Positions 53,870-63,300 of a DNA stretch of 64,000 nucleotides are shown piece after piece. The position numbers and the translations under genes are program-made. Under the pieces are notes generated by a model. It saw only the letters and a list, made by a program, of their open reading frames with translations. It did no database searches and was not told where the DNA came from. Source of the stretch: Caballeronia sp. dw_19 (GTDB taxonomy: Bacteria; Pseudomonadota; Gammaproteobacteria; Burkholderiales; Burkholderiaceae); the NCBI RefSeq assembly GCF_018449515.1, contig NZ_JAAVUQ010000004.1, positions 124,001-188,000 on the forward strand, written 5' to 3'. Numbering within the stretch: the stretch's first letter is position 1; the number at the start of each line of letters is the position of its first letter.

Positions 53870-55303
53870 TCATCGCATATCGTCCGTGTCGAGTCGCCCA
53901 AGACTCCCAGCAAGCCTCAACCGCGCCGCGCGCCAATCAGCAAGCGCCTGCACACGCTGCTGCTGTGCGTTCGCCAGCGCGGTCTGCGCATTCAGCAGTT
54001 CGAGAATATTGCCCACGCCAGCCTGATATCGATGCTGGGCCGCAACAAACGATCGTTGCGCAATATCGAGCAGCGTTGCGCTGTCCTTTACGCTGTTTGT
54101 CGAAGTCTGCACGGCCTGGTAGCTGTTCCAGACCTCCAGCCCGACCTGCTGGCGCGCGTCATCGAGCGCATCTTGCTGCTGTTCGAGTTGCGCCTGCGTC
54201 TGCCGGATCTGATACGTCCGGTTGAAGCCCTCGAAGAACGGAATTGTCACCTGCACGCCGACATACCACTCGTGTCCGCTTGCCGGGTACTCCTGAATCC
54301 CCAGTCCCAGACTGGCCGGCTGATTGTCCCGGCTGTATTTCGACACAAGACTGAAGTTCGGCAGGCCTTGTGCGCGAGTCTGGTCTACTTTTGCAGCCGC
54401 CGCATCCGTTTGGGCCAGCGCAGCCAGGACCGTGGGGTGATCGCGGCGGGCGTCCTCGATCAGTTCACCCACCGATTGCGTGAAAGCCGCGTCGGGCTGC
54501 ACGCCATCCGTGACGACCGGTAGAGCGACGGGTACGTCTGGCGAAAGATCCATGTCGGAGGCGAGCGTCCCTGCCGCCGTTTGCCATGCCCCTTGAGCCT
54601 TGTTCCGGCTCAGGACGGCCTGTGTATAGGCCGTCTGCGCCTGCAGCGCGTCAGAGATGGGCGCGATACCTCTATCGACCCGGGCGGACGCTGCCTTCGC
54701 GCTGTCACCCGCCATTTGCTCAATGTCCGACGCGACGGCAAGCGCGCCAGCGGCCGCCTGTGCAGCGTAATAATCCTTCGCGACCGCAACAAAGAGGCTC
54801 TGGAGCGTCGCATTCTCGGTCGACCGGGCTGCGGCAAGCAGAGCCGACGCATTGCGAACCGCCGCTGCGCGGGCGCCAAAGTCATACAGCGTCCAGTTCA
54901 GCGACACGCTTTCTGTATTGATGGTCGCAAGAGTCGCCGAACTCAGAGTCGGATGGCCTGTGACATCAGTGACGGAATTGTCGCGCATGAGCTGACCGTT
55001 GCCGGAGATCGTGGGTAGATAGGCCGAGCGTGCGACACCGAGGCCCGCTGCCTGAATCTTGACGTCGGCCCACGCTTCCCGCGTTTTAGGATTGCCACAC
55101 AGCGCGCGCTCGATCGCTTCCATCAATAGAAGCGGCCTGGACAGCAAGCCGAATTGGCATCCGCCCGCGTCCGGCGCCATCGCACCGGCGGGCGTTGGCG
55201 ATATCCCCACTTCGGTACGAAGCACATCGAAAGCCCATGCACTCGATGTCGCCGCAAACAATCCCGCCGCCATCATAGTCACCAGCAGTTGCTTAGCGCT
55301 CAC
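53870..55303 (-). CDS. TolC-like outer-membrane channel of the type I secretion system
   Basis: A 477-residue outer-membrane efflux protein. It begins with GTG (GGAG about 8 bp before) and a signal peptide (MSAKQLLVTMMAAGLFAATS) cut after AWA. Two OEP repeats are visible by the paired RPLLLMEAIERALCGNPKTREA and YQAVQTSTNSVKDSATLLDIAQRSFV regions, with YQAGVGNILELLNAQTALANA near the end. It overlaps the membrane-fusion gene by 11 bp and completes the exporter. Confidence 0.92.
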   Translation of the reverse strand: MSAKQLLVTMMAAGLFAATSSAWAFDVLRTEVGISPTPAGAMAPDAGGCQFGLLSRPLLLMEAIERALCGNPKTREAWADVKIQAAGLGVARSAYLPTISGNGQLMRDNSVTDVTGHPTLSSATLATINTESVSLNWTLYDFGARAAAVRNASALLAAARSTENATLQSLFVAVAKDYYAAQAAAGALAVASDIEQMAGDSAKAASARVDRGIAPISDALQAQTAYTQAVLSRNKAQGAWQTAAGTLASDMDLSPDVPVALPVVTDGVQPDAAFTQSVGELIEDARRDHPTVLAALAQTDAAAAKVDQTRAQGLPNFSLVSKYSRDNQPASLGLGIQEYPASGHEWYVGVQVTIPFFEGFNRTYQIRQTQAQLEQQQDALDDARQQVGLEVWNSYQAVQTSTNSVKDSATLLDIAQRSFVAAQHRYQAGVGNILELLNAQTALANAQQQRVQALADWRAARLRLAGSLGRLDTDDMR

Positions 55304-56714
55304 GCATGCTCTCCTGGGCGCTTTCCATCAACGGACCAAGGAAGTACCCTGCGACGCTGCGTTTGCCGGTCTTGATATCGGCAGTGACTTCCATGCCGGG
55401 GGTGAGTGTGATCCACTTTTTCTCCACGCGAATCCGGTTGGTCGACAGCCGGATTCGAACCGGGAAAGTCAGGCCAAGTTTCTTGTCCTGGACCGCATCG
55501 TTCGACACCGACACGACCGTTCCCGTGATAAATCCGTAACGCGTATAGGGAAACGCTTCAACCTTGACGGCAACCGGCTGCCCGGCATCTACGAAGCCAA
55601 TATCCTTGTTCTGCAGTTGCGCCTCTACTTCGAGCGTGTCGTCAGGCACGATCTCCATCAGGGTCTGCGCCGTCGTCACCACGCCACCGAGCGTATGCGC
55701 GGCCAGTTGCTGGACGGTCCCGGACACCGGCGCGCTCAGGCTCAACAACGCCTGGCGGGTTTGCGCCTTGGTCTCGTCATCGCGGTTTTGAGTGGCCTGC
55801 TGTGTGTCCTTTTCCAGCTCATCAAGCTGGTCTTTACGGAACTTCGACGAGGCGGACTCAATGTCCGCGCGCTGCTCGGCAATGCCCGCCGCGAGCTCGC
55901 GCGCATGGCTTTGTTGCGCAGGTAGTTCGTGCTCCTGACCGAGTGCCGTCTGCTCCTTGTCGAGATAGTCGGTCTGTGCCACGTATTTATCGCCCGCTAG
56001 GGATTTGTATTCGTTCGCCTGTTGACGGGCAAGAGGCGCGGTTGCCTGGAGTTTCGCGACCTCTTGCCGGGTGCTGTCGAGTTCGGCCTCCCGCTTGAGC
56101 AGTTCAGCCCGGGCGCTATCGACCTTGTCGTGGTATTCGAGGAATGCACCTTCAGCCAGGCGCTGCGCTTCCAGCATCCGGTCCTCCGGAGCGCCTTCGA
56201 CGTGCGCGACCATCGGCGGCCGATTGTCACGTAGCGCGGCGAGCAATGCATTCGCCCGGGCGGCTCCCAGTTGGGCATCGAGCTTCGATGACTGCGCTTT
56301 ATCGGCGTCGGCTGCCGCCTGTGTAGTGTCGAGCTTCATGAGCAACTGGCCTGCGCTCACCCGTTCGCCGTCCTGAACCAGAATCTCCCGGACCACTCCC
56401 GTCATGGCTGGCTGGATCACCTTGATGCGGGCATCGGGTACAAATTTTCCCGATGCCGACACGACGATATCCAGCCTGCCAACAATACCGATCAGCAGAA
56501 CCAGCACCGTGAAGATCACGATACTGCGCATTGCCCAGCGCGGCGCGGGATGCACGGGTGTTTCAACCAGTTCAAGCTGCGCAGGCAGGAACGCAAGCTC
56601 ATGTTCTGCACGGGCGGCAGAGTCAAACTGATGGCGGATGGTCCACGCACTGCGGAACACTGCCGCATAGCGGGTGAACAGGTCACCCATGGCCTGCAAT
56701 CGCAAGAATTTCAT
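55293..56714 (-). CDS. Type I secretion membrane-fusion protein (HlyD-like)
   Basis: A 473-residue adaptor. The ATG at 56714 is 3 bp after the ABC gene's stop. One membrane span (about residues 60-80, VIFTVLVLLIGIVGRLDIVVSA) is followed by the lipoyl motif, a long coiled coil (residues 140-290) and a beta-barrel with VKVEAFPYTRYGFITG and MEVTADIKTGKRS, typical of HlyD/RaxA. It links ABC and outer-membrane parts. Confidence 0.93.
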   Translation of the reverse strand: MKFLRLQAMGDLFTRYAAVFRSAWTIRHQFDSAARAEHELAFLPAQLELVETPVHPAPRWAMRSIVIFTVLVLLIGIVGRLDIVVSASGKFVPDARIKVIQPAMTGVVREILVQDGERVSAGQLLMKLDTTQAAADADKAQSSKLDAQLGAARANALLAALRDNRPPMVAHVEGAPEDRMLEAQRLAEGAFLEYHDKVDSARAELLKREAELDSTRQEVAKLQATAPLARQQANEYKSLAGDKYVAQTDYLDKEQTALGQEHELPAQQSHARELAAGIAEQRADIESASSKFRKDQLDELEKDTQQATQNRDDETKAQTRQALLSLSAPVSGTVQQLAAHTLGGVVTTAQTLMEIVPDDTLEVEAQLQNKDIGFVDAGQPVAVKVEAFPYTRYGFITGTVVSVSNDAVQDKKLGLTFPVRIRLSTNRIRVEKKWITLTPGMEVTADIKTGKRSVAGYFLGPLMESAQESMRER

Positions 56715-56716
56715 GG

Positions 56717-58843
56717 TCAGCCGTCCTGGAGGGATACGAGGTGCGCGTAATAGCCACCTAACCGAAGCAATGTTTCGTGGTTCCCTTGCTCGACAATCTG
56801 GCCTTTGTCCATCGCCACGATCTGATCGGCATGCCGTACAGCCGTTAGCCGATGGGCAATGATGATCACCGTACGTCCTGCGCACATCGCCTTCATGTTG
56901 TTCTGGATCACCCGTTCAGTCTCGAAGTCCAGCGCACTGGTGGCTTCGTCGAAGACCAGGATGCGCGGGTTGGTCAGGAGGGCCCGCGCGATCGCCAGGC
57001 GCTGTCGCTGGCCGCCCGACAGGTTCGACCCGTGCTCTCCGACCATCGTGTCGTAGGCTTCCGGCAACTCACAGATAAACTCGTGTGCGCCGGCAAATTT
57101 CGCGGCCGCAATCACCGCGGCCAGCGGTGCACCGGGATCGGTCAACGCGATGTTGTCCCGGATCGAACGGTTGAAGAGCAGGTTCTCCTGCAGCACCACG
57201 CCGATCTGGCGACGCAGCCACGCGGGATCGGCCAGCGCCAGATCGATGCCGTCGATACGAACCGTGCCCTGTTCAGGGATGTACAGCCGTTGCAACAGCT
57301 TCGTCAGCGTACTTTTACCCGACCCGGAGCGTCCCACGATACCGATTACCTGCCCGGCAGCTATATCCAGCCCGACGTTGTCAAGAATCGGCGGACCGTC
57401 CGGGCGATAACGGAAGCGGATATTGTCGAAGCTGATATGGCCCTTGAGCGCAGGAAGCGCCTGACGGCTTTGCGGCAGTTCCGTGCGCGAATTCAGAATG
57501 TCGCCTAGGCGGCTCATCGAAATGCCGACCTGCTGGAAATCCTGCCAGAGCTGCGCCAGCCTGAGCACCGGCGCACTCACCCGTTGCGACATCATGTTGA
57601 AGGCGATCAGTTCTCCTACGGTAAGCTTGCCATCGATAACCAGCTTCGCACCGAGAAACAAGGTGCTTAGCGTTACCAGCTTGCCGACCAGCTGAATGAG
57701 CTGCTGCCCCACATTGCCCAGCGAACTCACACGAAAACCCGCGCTTACATACGCGGCCAACTGTGTCTCCCAGCGTTTGATGAACTGCGGCTCCACGGCC
57801 ATCGCCTTGACTGTCTCGATGCCCGATACCGCCTCGACGAGGAAGGACTGATTGTCGGCCCCGCGCGAGAATTTCTCGTTCAGGCGGCTGCGCAATACCG
57901 GCGTCAGGCCCGCCGAAATTGCACCGTACACAGGCAGCGAGATAGCGACAACCAGCGTCAGCCAGACGCTGTATAGGCACATCACGCCGAGGAATACGAA
58001 CGAGAACGTCAGGTCGATGAGCGCGGTCAGCGCCTGTCCGGTCAGGAAGTTCCGGATGCTTTCGAGCTCGCGGACGCGGGCGACCGTATCGCCCACTCGA
58101 CGCGCGCCGAAGTACGCAAGCGGCAGCGCCACGAGGTGTCGGAAAAGCCGCGCGCCCAGTTCGACGTCGATGCGGTTTGTGGTGTGCGCGAACACGTAGT
58201 TGCGCAGGCCCGTGAGCAGCACTTCGAATACTGAACTGACCAGCAGCGCCACACACACCACGTTGAGCGTACTGTACGTCCGGTTGACGAGGACCTTGTC
58301 CATCACCACCTGAAACATCAGCGGCGAAACCAGGCCGAAAAGCTGCAGGACGAGTGAAACGCCGAGGACTTCGAGAAGCAGCCGCCGATATTTCACAACG
58401 GCAGGAATGAACCACGAGAAGTCAAAACGCGCTAGTTCGCCAGCCAGCGATGCACGCGATGTGAACAGCAGCATCCGTCCATTGGAACGCTCCATGACCT
58501 CTTCGATCGGTCTCACAGCAGGCGCCTGCATGCCGGGTTCCAACACCAGAGCAGTCTTGCCGTCCGAACCGGCCAGGATAAAGTGTCGGCCCGTGCGATC
58601 GAGTGCCAGTGCAGGGAATGGTGTTTTCCCAAGTCGTTCTGGTATTAACACGACGGCACGCGCCTTGAGTCCGATACTGCGCGCGGACAGTACAAGTTGC
58701 GCTTCGGAAAACGCGTCGCTTCTGACTGCCGCCGCATGCTTGAGTTGCGCCGGATCGGTGGCTATGCCGTGAAAGCGTGCGATGAGCACCAGTGCCGACA
58801 GGCCGGCGTCTTCCATCTGCGCCGGTTGCTCTTCAATGCCCAT
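56717..58843 (-). CDS. Type I secretion ABC transporter with degenerate C39 domain (HlyB-like)
   Basis: A 708-residue protein. N-terminal domain (1-130) is C39-like, but reads MEDAGLSALVLIARFHG where active peptidases have a Cys before GL, so it lacks the catalytic Cys and resembles the HlyB substrate-docking domain. Six-helix membrane part: 150-440. NBD: Walker A GRSGSGKST near residue 500, LSGGQRQRLAIARALL near 604, Walker B LVFDEATSALD near 630. It overlaps the APS kinase by 11 bp. Such domains export repeat proteins with an uncleaved C-terminal signal. Confidence 0.95.
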   Translation of the reverse strand: MGIEEQPAQMEDAGLSALVLIARFHGIATDPAQLKHAAAVRSDAFSEAQLVLSARSIGLKARAVVLIPERLGKTPFPALALDRTGRHFILAGSDGKTALVLEPGMQAPAVRPIEEVMERSNGRMLLFTSRASLAGELARFDFSWFIPAVVKYRRLLLEVLGVSLVLQLFGLVSPLMFQVVMDKVLVNRTYSTLNVVCVALLVSSVFEVLLTGLRNYVFAHTTNRIDVELGARLFRHLVALPLAYFGARRVGDTVARVRELESIRNFLTGQALTALIDLTFSFVFLGVMCLYSVWLTLVVAISLPVYGAISAGLTPVLRSRLNEKFSRGADNQSFLVEAVSGIETVKAMAVEPQFIKRWETQLAAYVSAGFRVSSLGNVGQQLIQLVGKLVTLSTLFLGAKLVIDGKLTVGELIAFNMMSQRVSAPVLRLAQLWQDFQQVGISMSRLGDILNSRTELPQSRQALPALKGHISFDNIRFRYRPDGPPILDNVGLDIAAGQVIGIVGRSGSGKSTLTKLLQRLYIPEQGTVRIDGIDLALADPAWLRRQIGVVLQENLLFNRSIRDNIALTDPGAPLAAVIAAAKFAGAHEFICELPEAYDTMVGEHGSNLSGGQRQRLAIARALLTNPRILVFDEATSALDFETERVIQNNMKAMCAGRTVIIIAHRLTAVRHADQIVAMDKGQIVEQGNHETLLRLGGYYAHLVSLQDG

Positions 58844-59387
58844 GGATCAATTGCCGGTAGTGTTGTTCAATTTGCTGTGCTGCCGCCTCGGCGGACACGC
58901 TTTTGGTCGCGATCGAGATGTCTGGTGCACAAGGCGATTCATAGGGGTCGTCCCATCCGGTCATTCCCTTGATCTCGCCGGCCCTCGCTCGCGCGTACAG
59001 TCCCTTGGGGTCGCGTTCGATGCAGGTTTGCAGAGGTGTATCGATGAGGACTGTGAAGCAACGGTGGTCGCCAATCCGGCATCGCGCAACTTCCCGGTCC
59101 ACCTGGTAGGGAGAAATCGCGCTGACAAGAACGATGAGACCCGCGTCGACCATCAACCGCGCCACTTCGCCGATGCGCCTCACGTTTTCGGCGCGGTCCT
59201 CCCTGGAAAAACCGAGATCACAATTTAGTCCCGTGCGCAGTTCATCTCCGTCCAGCACGGACACTCGGTATCCGTGCGCTCGCAAGTTTTGTGCAGCGTG
59301 AATCGCGATCGTCGATTTTCCTGCGCCTGATAGTCCCGTGAGCCAGTAGCAGCAGCCTGTTTGTGCGTTGTGCGTATCCGTTCTCAC
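58833..59387 (-). CDS. cysC: Adenylylsulfate (APS) kinase
   Basis: A 184-residue CysC that phosphorylates APS to PAPS, the sulfuryl donor. GLSGAGKS (residues 18-25) is Walker A; LDGDELR and GLNCDLGFSREDRAENVRRIGEVA are the conserved substrate-binding segments; IKGMTGWDDPYE follows. The start is a GTG, 3 bp after the sulfotransferase stop. It stands alone without ATP sulfurylase (CysD/N or Sat), so APS must come from elsewhere. Being between a sulfotransferase and an exporter, it most likely supplies PAPS to the sulfotransferase. Confidence 0.94.
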   Translation of the reverse strand: MRTDTHNAQTGCCYWLTGLSGAGKSTIAIHAAQNLRAHGYRVSVLDGDELRTGLNCDLGFSREDRAENVRRIGEVARLMVDAGLIVLVSAISPYQVDREVARCRIGDHRCFTVLIDTPLQTCIERDPKGLYARARAGEIKGMTGWDDPYESPCAPDISIATKSVSAEAAAQQIEQHYRQLIHGH

Positions 59388-59390
59388 GTT

Positions 59391-60206
59391 CTAGAGAATC
59401 CGGACGCGATGCACATTGAGTTCCGGCTTTTCCCAGAACTGGGTATGCGCGAACTTCGCGAAAAGGTCAGGCGGGATAGATGGCTTGCGCGCCTGATGCT
59501 CGACCTTCGCCCTGACCTTGTGCAGTCCGGGCATGCCCAAGAGAGCATCGTAGTCAGGCTCGTCGTACGCCACGTGGTCAAGGTCATGACTGAACCAGGG
59601 TTCGCCCAGCTCCTCGTAGAGGCTACGGAGCGTCTGCTCCGGCGCGCGCACCAGACGATCGTATGGCACGAGGATCAGTCGTTTGGCTTCGTCACCGAAC
59701 CACGCCTCTCGCAGGTTGCTCCACGGCAGGCCTATCAGGCCCTTCTCCGAATTCATTAGCGTTTCTACGCGGGCATAAACAGAAGAACCCGGCTCAAAAT
59801 TGAACATGCGGGACAGTTGAAGGGGGTTCTTCGCCAGCATTCGCTCGACGCTGTCGATAATCCAGCCGATGTCGCGCACGCAGCAAATAATGCGGGATTC
59901 GGGGTATAGCGCTTTCAGCAGCGCCGCCCTTCCCGTCCAGATTCGATTGGTATCGAACACTACTTCGCTCGGCTGAATGCCTGCGTAGTAGCTGTCGAAA
60001 ACACCACGCAGCATGGCGGCGCGCTTTGAGTCGTCGAAAAACACGGCAAACTCGCCGCCGCACATTTTTTTGTGCATGGTGCCGCATAGAGAGGCAACCG
60101 GACTGGTCATTGCTGCGGTAAAGCGTGGATTTTGGCGCAGCAACGCGCACAGCAGGGTCGAGCCTGAACGGGGCAGACCCGAGATGAGATGAAGCTTGTT
60201 TACCAC
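59391..60206 (-). CDS. PAPS-dependent sulfotransferase, RaxST-like
   Basis: A 271-residue cytoplasmic sulfotransferase. GLPRSGSTLL (residues 10-19) is the 5'-phosphosulfate loop and VRDIGWIIDS (110-119) supplies the 3'-phosphate Arg and Ser. LISGLPRSGSTLLCALLRQN resembles the bacterial tyrosyl/protein sulfotransferases of the RaxST type. Start GTG at 60206 has no Shine-Dalgarno site (in fact the complement of one lies just upstream), so expression may be weak. Neighbours: giant secreted protein upstream, PAPS-making kinase and exporter downstream. Substrate is inferred. Confidence 0.88.
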   Translation of the reverse strand: MVNKLHLISGLPRSGSTLLCALLRQNPRFTAAMTSPVASLCGTMHKKMCGGEFAVFFDDSKRAAMLRGVFDSYYAGIQPSEVVFDTNRIWTGRAALLKALYPESRIICCVRDIGWIIDSVERMLAKNPLQLSRMFNFEPGSSVYARVETLMNSEKGLIGLPWSNLREAWFGDEAKRLILVPYDRLVRAPEQTLRSLYEELGEPWFSHDLDHVAYDEPDYDALLGMPGLHKVRAKVEHQARKPSIPPDLFAKFAHTQFWEKPELNVHRVRIL

Positions 60207-60270
60207 AGGAGGATCCGATAATGCCCGTGGCGTTCATCACGAGCAATAGTCAATGAATACAATTAGTTAT

Positions 60271-60310
60271 CCTGATGTCGCCGCACGCTTTCGCTCACGA
60301 GGACATCAGG
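60271..60310. terminator. Stem-loop between giant-protein and sulfotransferase genes
   Basis: CCTGATGTC (60271-60279) pairs with GACATCAGG (60302-60310), loop 22 bases, 25 bp beyond the giant gene's stop. No T-run. It may partly terminate transcription so that the exporter is made in smaller amounts than its substrate. Confidence 0.55.
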
Positions 60311-60335
60311 GTCATTCAGTGTTGCGAGGTCAGGC

Positions 60336-63300
60336 CTAGTGCACGGACGCAGCGAGCATCGGTTGCGCGTTCAATTGCTGGATGGCCGCAAGGCTCGTGA
60401 TACCGGCCGGCATGGGAGCGTAGGACGCCATCGCCTGGATCAACTGGTCGATCTGACTGCCCGACGCGTTGGACGCCGATGAACTCGAGTTCGATCCCGG
60501 ACTGTACAGCGACTGGATGCCTGCTATGTCCGTACTATCCAGCGTCCGGTTATTCGAACCCAGGTCGTAGTACATGATCGAATTCTGGTCGGCGTTGTCG
60601 GCCAACCCGAATGCATGCCCAATCTCGTGCAGCATGACCTGCTCGAGCGTTGCATCGGTTCCCGAGTACGTCAGTTGACCGCCTGCGCCTGCCACCAACG
60701 CATCCTGGTTCGGATCTTCCAGTTCGATGTTCGCGCCAGCCATCTGTCCGTTCTTCGCCTGGTACGAGGTGTAGCCCACCACGCCCGTGCTCGCGGTGCT
60801 GAGATCGCCGAAGCCGACGCTGATATCCGATTGGGCCGAACCGGAAACCTCCTCGAAGGTGATGCCCGAGGCGGCCGACCATGTGGCGAATGCCTGCTGG
60901 AGATCGGTCTCGTATGCGCTGTTCGCTTGGGAGTCGCCCGCACCCGGTGCGCCCGCAAGACTCCAGGTAATGACATTGCTGTCCCACTTTGAGCCTTCCA
61001 GTACTGACGATCCGGTTCCGGCGGTGGGAGTCGCCATCGCCGTGTTGTAGGCTTGATGGAGTCCGGCTTCTGCCGCAGTTGCGCCGGCCTGATCGCCCTT
61101 CGCCAGATCCGCTTGGGCGATCGAACCGATGTTGCTGCCTACCGATGCCTGGACCGTGCTCGCGCTGCCAGCGAAGCCGTAGCCGCCGTAATAGCCGTAG
61201 CCGCCGCTGAACAAGCCACTGTATGCGACATCATCATCGTAATCGTCATCAGAATTGTCGGATGAGCCGCTGCCTGACCCACTGCCGCTGAATCCGGTCA
61301 TGATGCCGGTGTTCGGGTTGTAGGTGATCGCGCTCAATACCTGACCGGTCTGCGAGTTGTAGGTCACGACCTCGGAGAAATATGGGCCACCGTCGGCAAT
61401 CTCAACCTCGTTAGCGAAGGCTGATCCGTCAAACAGTGCAACTTCATTGAGCTGGCCTGTAGCTTGGTTGTACATGCTCTCCTGACTCAGGCTATTGCCG
61501 TTGTACACATCCTCCTCGTATGCGTACGACGAACCTGGGCTGAAGAGGTCCACATAGGTCGTGTTACCAGAAATGACGTCGGACTGCGTTTCCTGCGCGG
61601 CCGGGTTGAACCACGTCTCGCTTGTTAACCGGCCAGCGGCGTTATAAGACAGCGCGGTTTGCGAGCCATCCGCATTGATTGTGTAATCCGTTTGCGAACC
61701 ATCGGCATTAATGAGATTTGCACTGGTAGCGTCCCGAGTTGATGGATCGTAGAAGATTTCGGTGGCCGACCCGTCGGTATTGAACTGTGCCTGCTCGGTT
61801 TGCTGGCCGGCTGCGTTGTAGACCGATGCGGTTTGTGAACCGTTGCTCAGGAACGAATAGTCGGTCTGCGAGCCATCGGCGTTGATGTCGTTCTCGCCGG
61901 TTTGTACCCGTGTGGACGGATCGTAGAAGTTCTCAGTTGCCGAACCGTTGGCGTTGAATTGCGCCTGCTCGGTCTCTTGCCCGGCTGCGTTGAACGCCGT
62001 CATGCTCTGCGAACCGTTGGCGTTAAACGTGTATTGGTCCTGTGAGCCATCGGCGTTGATATCGGTCTCGCCGCTTTCCGCACGCGTGGACGGATTGTAG
62101 AAGTACTCTGTCGCTGAGCCGTTGGCGTTGAATTGTGCCTGCTCCGTCTCTTGCCCGGCTGCGTTAAACGCCGTCATGTTCTGCGAGCCGTTGGCGTTAA
62201 ACGTGTATTGGTCCTGTGAGCCGTCGGCGTTGATATCGGTTTCGCCCGTTTCAGCGCGTGTGGACGGATCGTAGAAGTTCTCAGTTGCCGAACCGTTGGC
62301 GTTGAACTGCGCCTGCTCGGTTTCTTGCCCGGCTGCGTTGAACGCCGTCATGCTCTGCGAGCCGTTGGCGTTAAACGTATATTGGTCCTGTGAGCCGTCG
62401 GCGTTGATATCGGTCTCGCCGCTTTCCGCACGCGTGGACGGATTGTAGAAGTACTCTGTCGCTGAACCGTTGGTGTTGAATTGTGCTTGCTCCGTCTCTT
62501 GCCCGGCTGCGTTAAACGCCGTCATGTTCTGCGAGCCGTTGGCGTTAAACGTGTACTGATCCTGTGAGCCGTCGGCGTTGATATCGGTTTCGCCCGTTTC
62601 TGCGCGTGTGGACGGATCGTAGAAGTTCTCAGTTGCCGAACCGTTGGCGTTGAACTGCGCCTGCTCGGTCTCTTGCCCGGCTGCGTTGAACGCCGTCATG
62701 TTCTGCGAACCGTTGGCGTTAAACGTGTACTGATCCTGCGAACCATCAGCGTTGATATCGGTTTCGCCCGTTTCTGCGCGTGTGGACGGATCGTAGAAGT
62801 TCTCAGTTGCTGAACCGTCGGCGTTGAATTGTGCCTGCTCCGTCTCTTGCCCGGCTGCGTTAAACGCCGTCATGTTCTGCGAGCCGTTGGCGTTAAACGT
62901 GTACTGATCCTGCGAGCCGTCGGCGTTGATATCGGTTTCGCCCGTTTCTGCACCCGTAGATGAGTTGTAGAAGAAGTCCTGCGATGTCCCATTGGTGAGG
63001 TTGAAGAGAGCAGCAGTCTGGGTGCCGGCTCCATTCTCGCCAGTAAAGGCATCCGTTTCCGACGATTCGCCACTTGGCAACCCGGTGAAAGTGGTCACCT
63101 GTGAGTTACCCGCAGTGAAATCAGTGACCTGCGACGTCTCGGTACCGGTGCCGTTGGCCGACATATAGTCATCGATCAATTCCGAAACTCCACTGCCCAG
63201 GCCCGTGAAATACTGTGCCTGCGAAGTGCCATTGGTGAAATCGTAGAGATCCTCCGTCTGCGTTCCGGTAGCGTTCGTGCCACTGAAGAATTCGTCTTCC

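Noticed and set aside
58833..59387. APS kinase as a part of assimilatory sulfate reduction
   Set aside because: No ATP sulfurylase, PAPS reductase or sulfite reductase nearby; the sulfotransferase and exporter context fits better.
61749..62967. Regular repeats considered as a CRISPR array
   Set aside because: Units are 174 bp, coding in one frame and without short repeats plus unique spacers; no cas genes.
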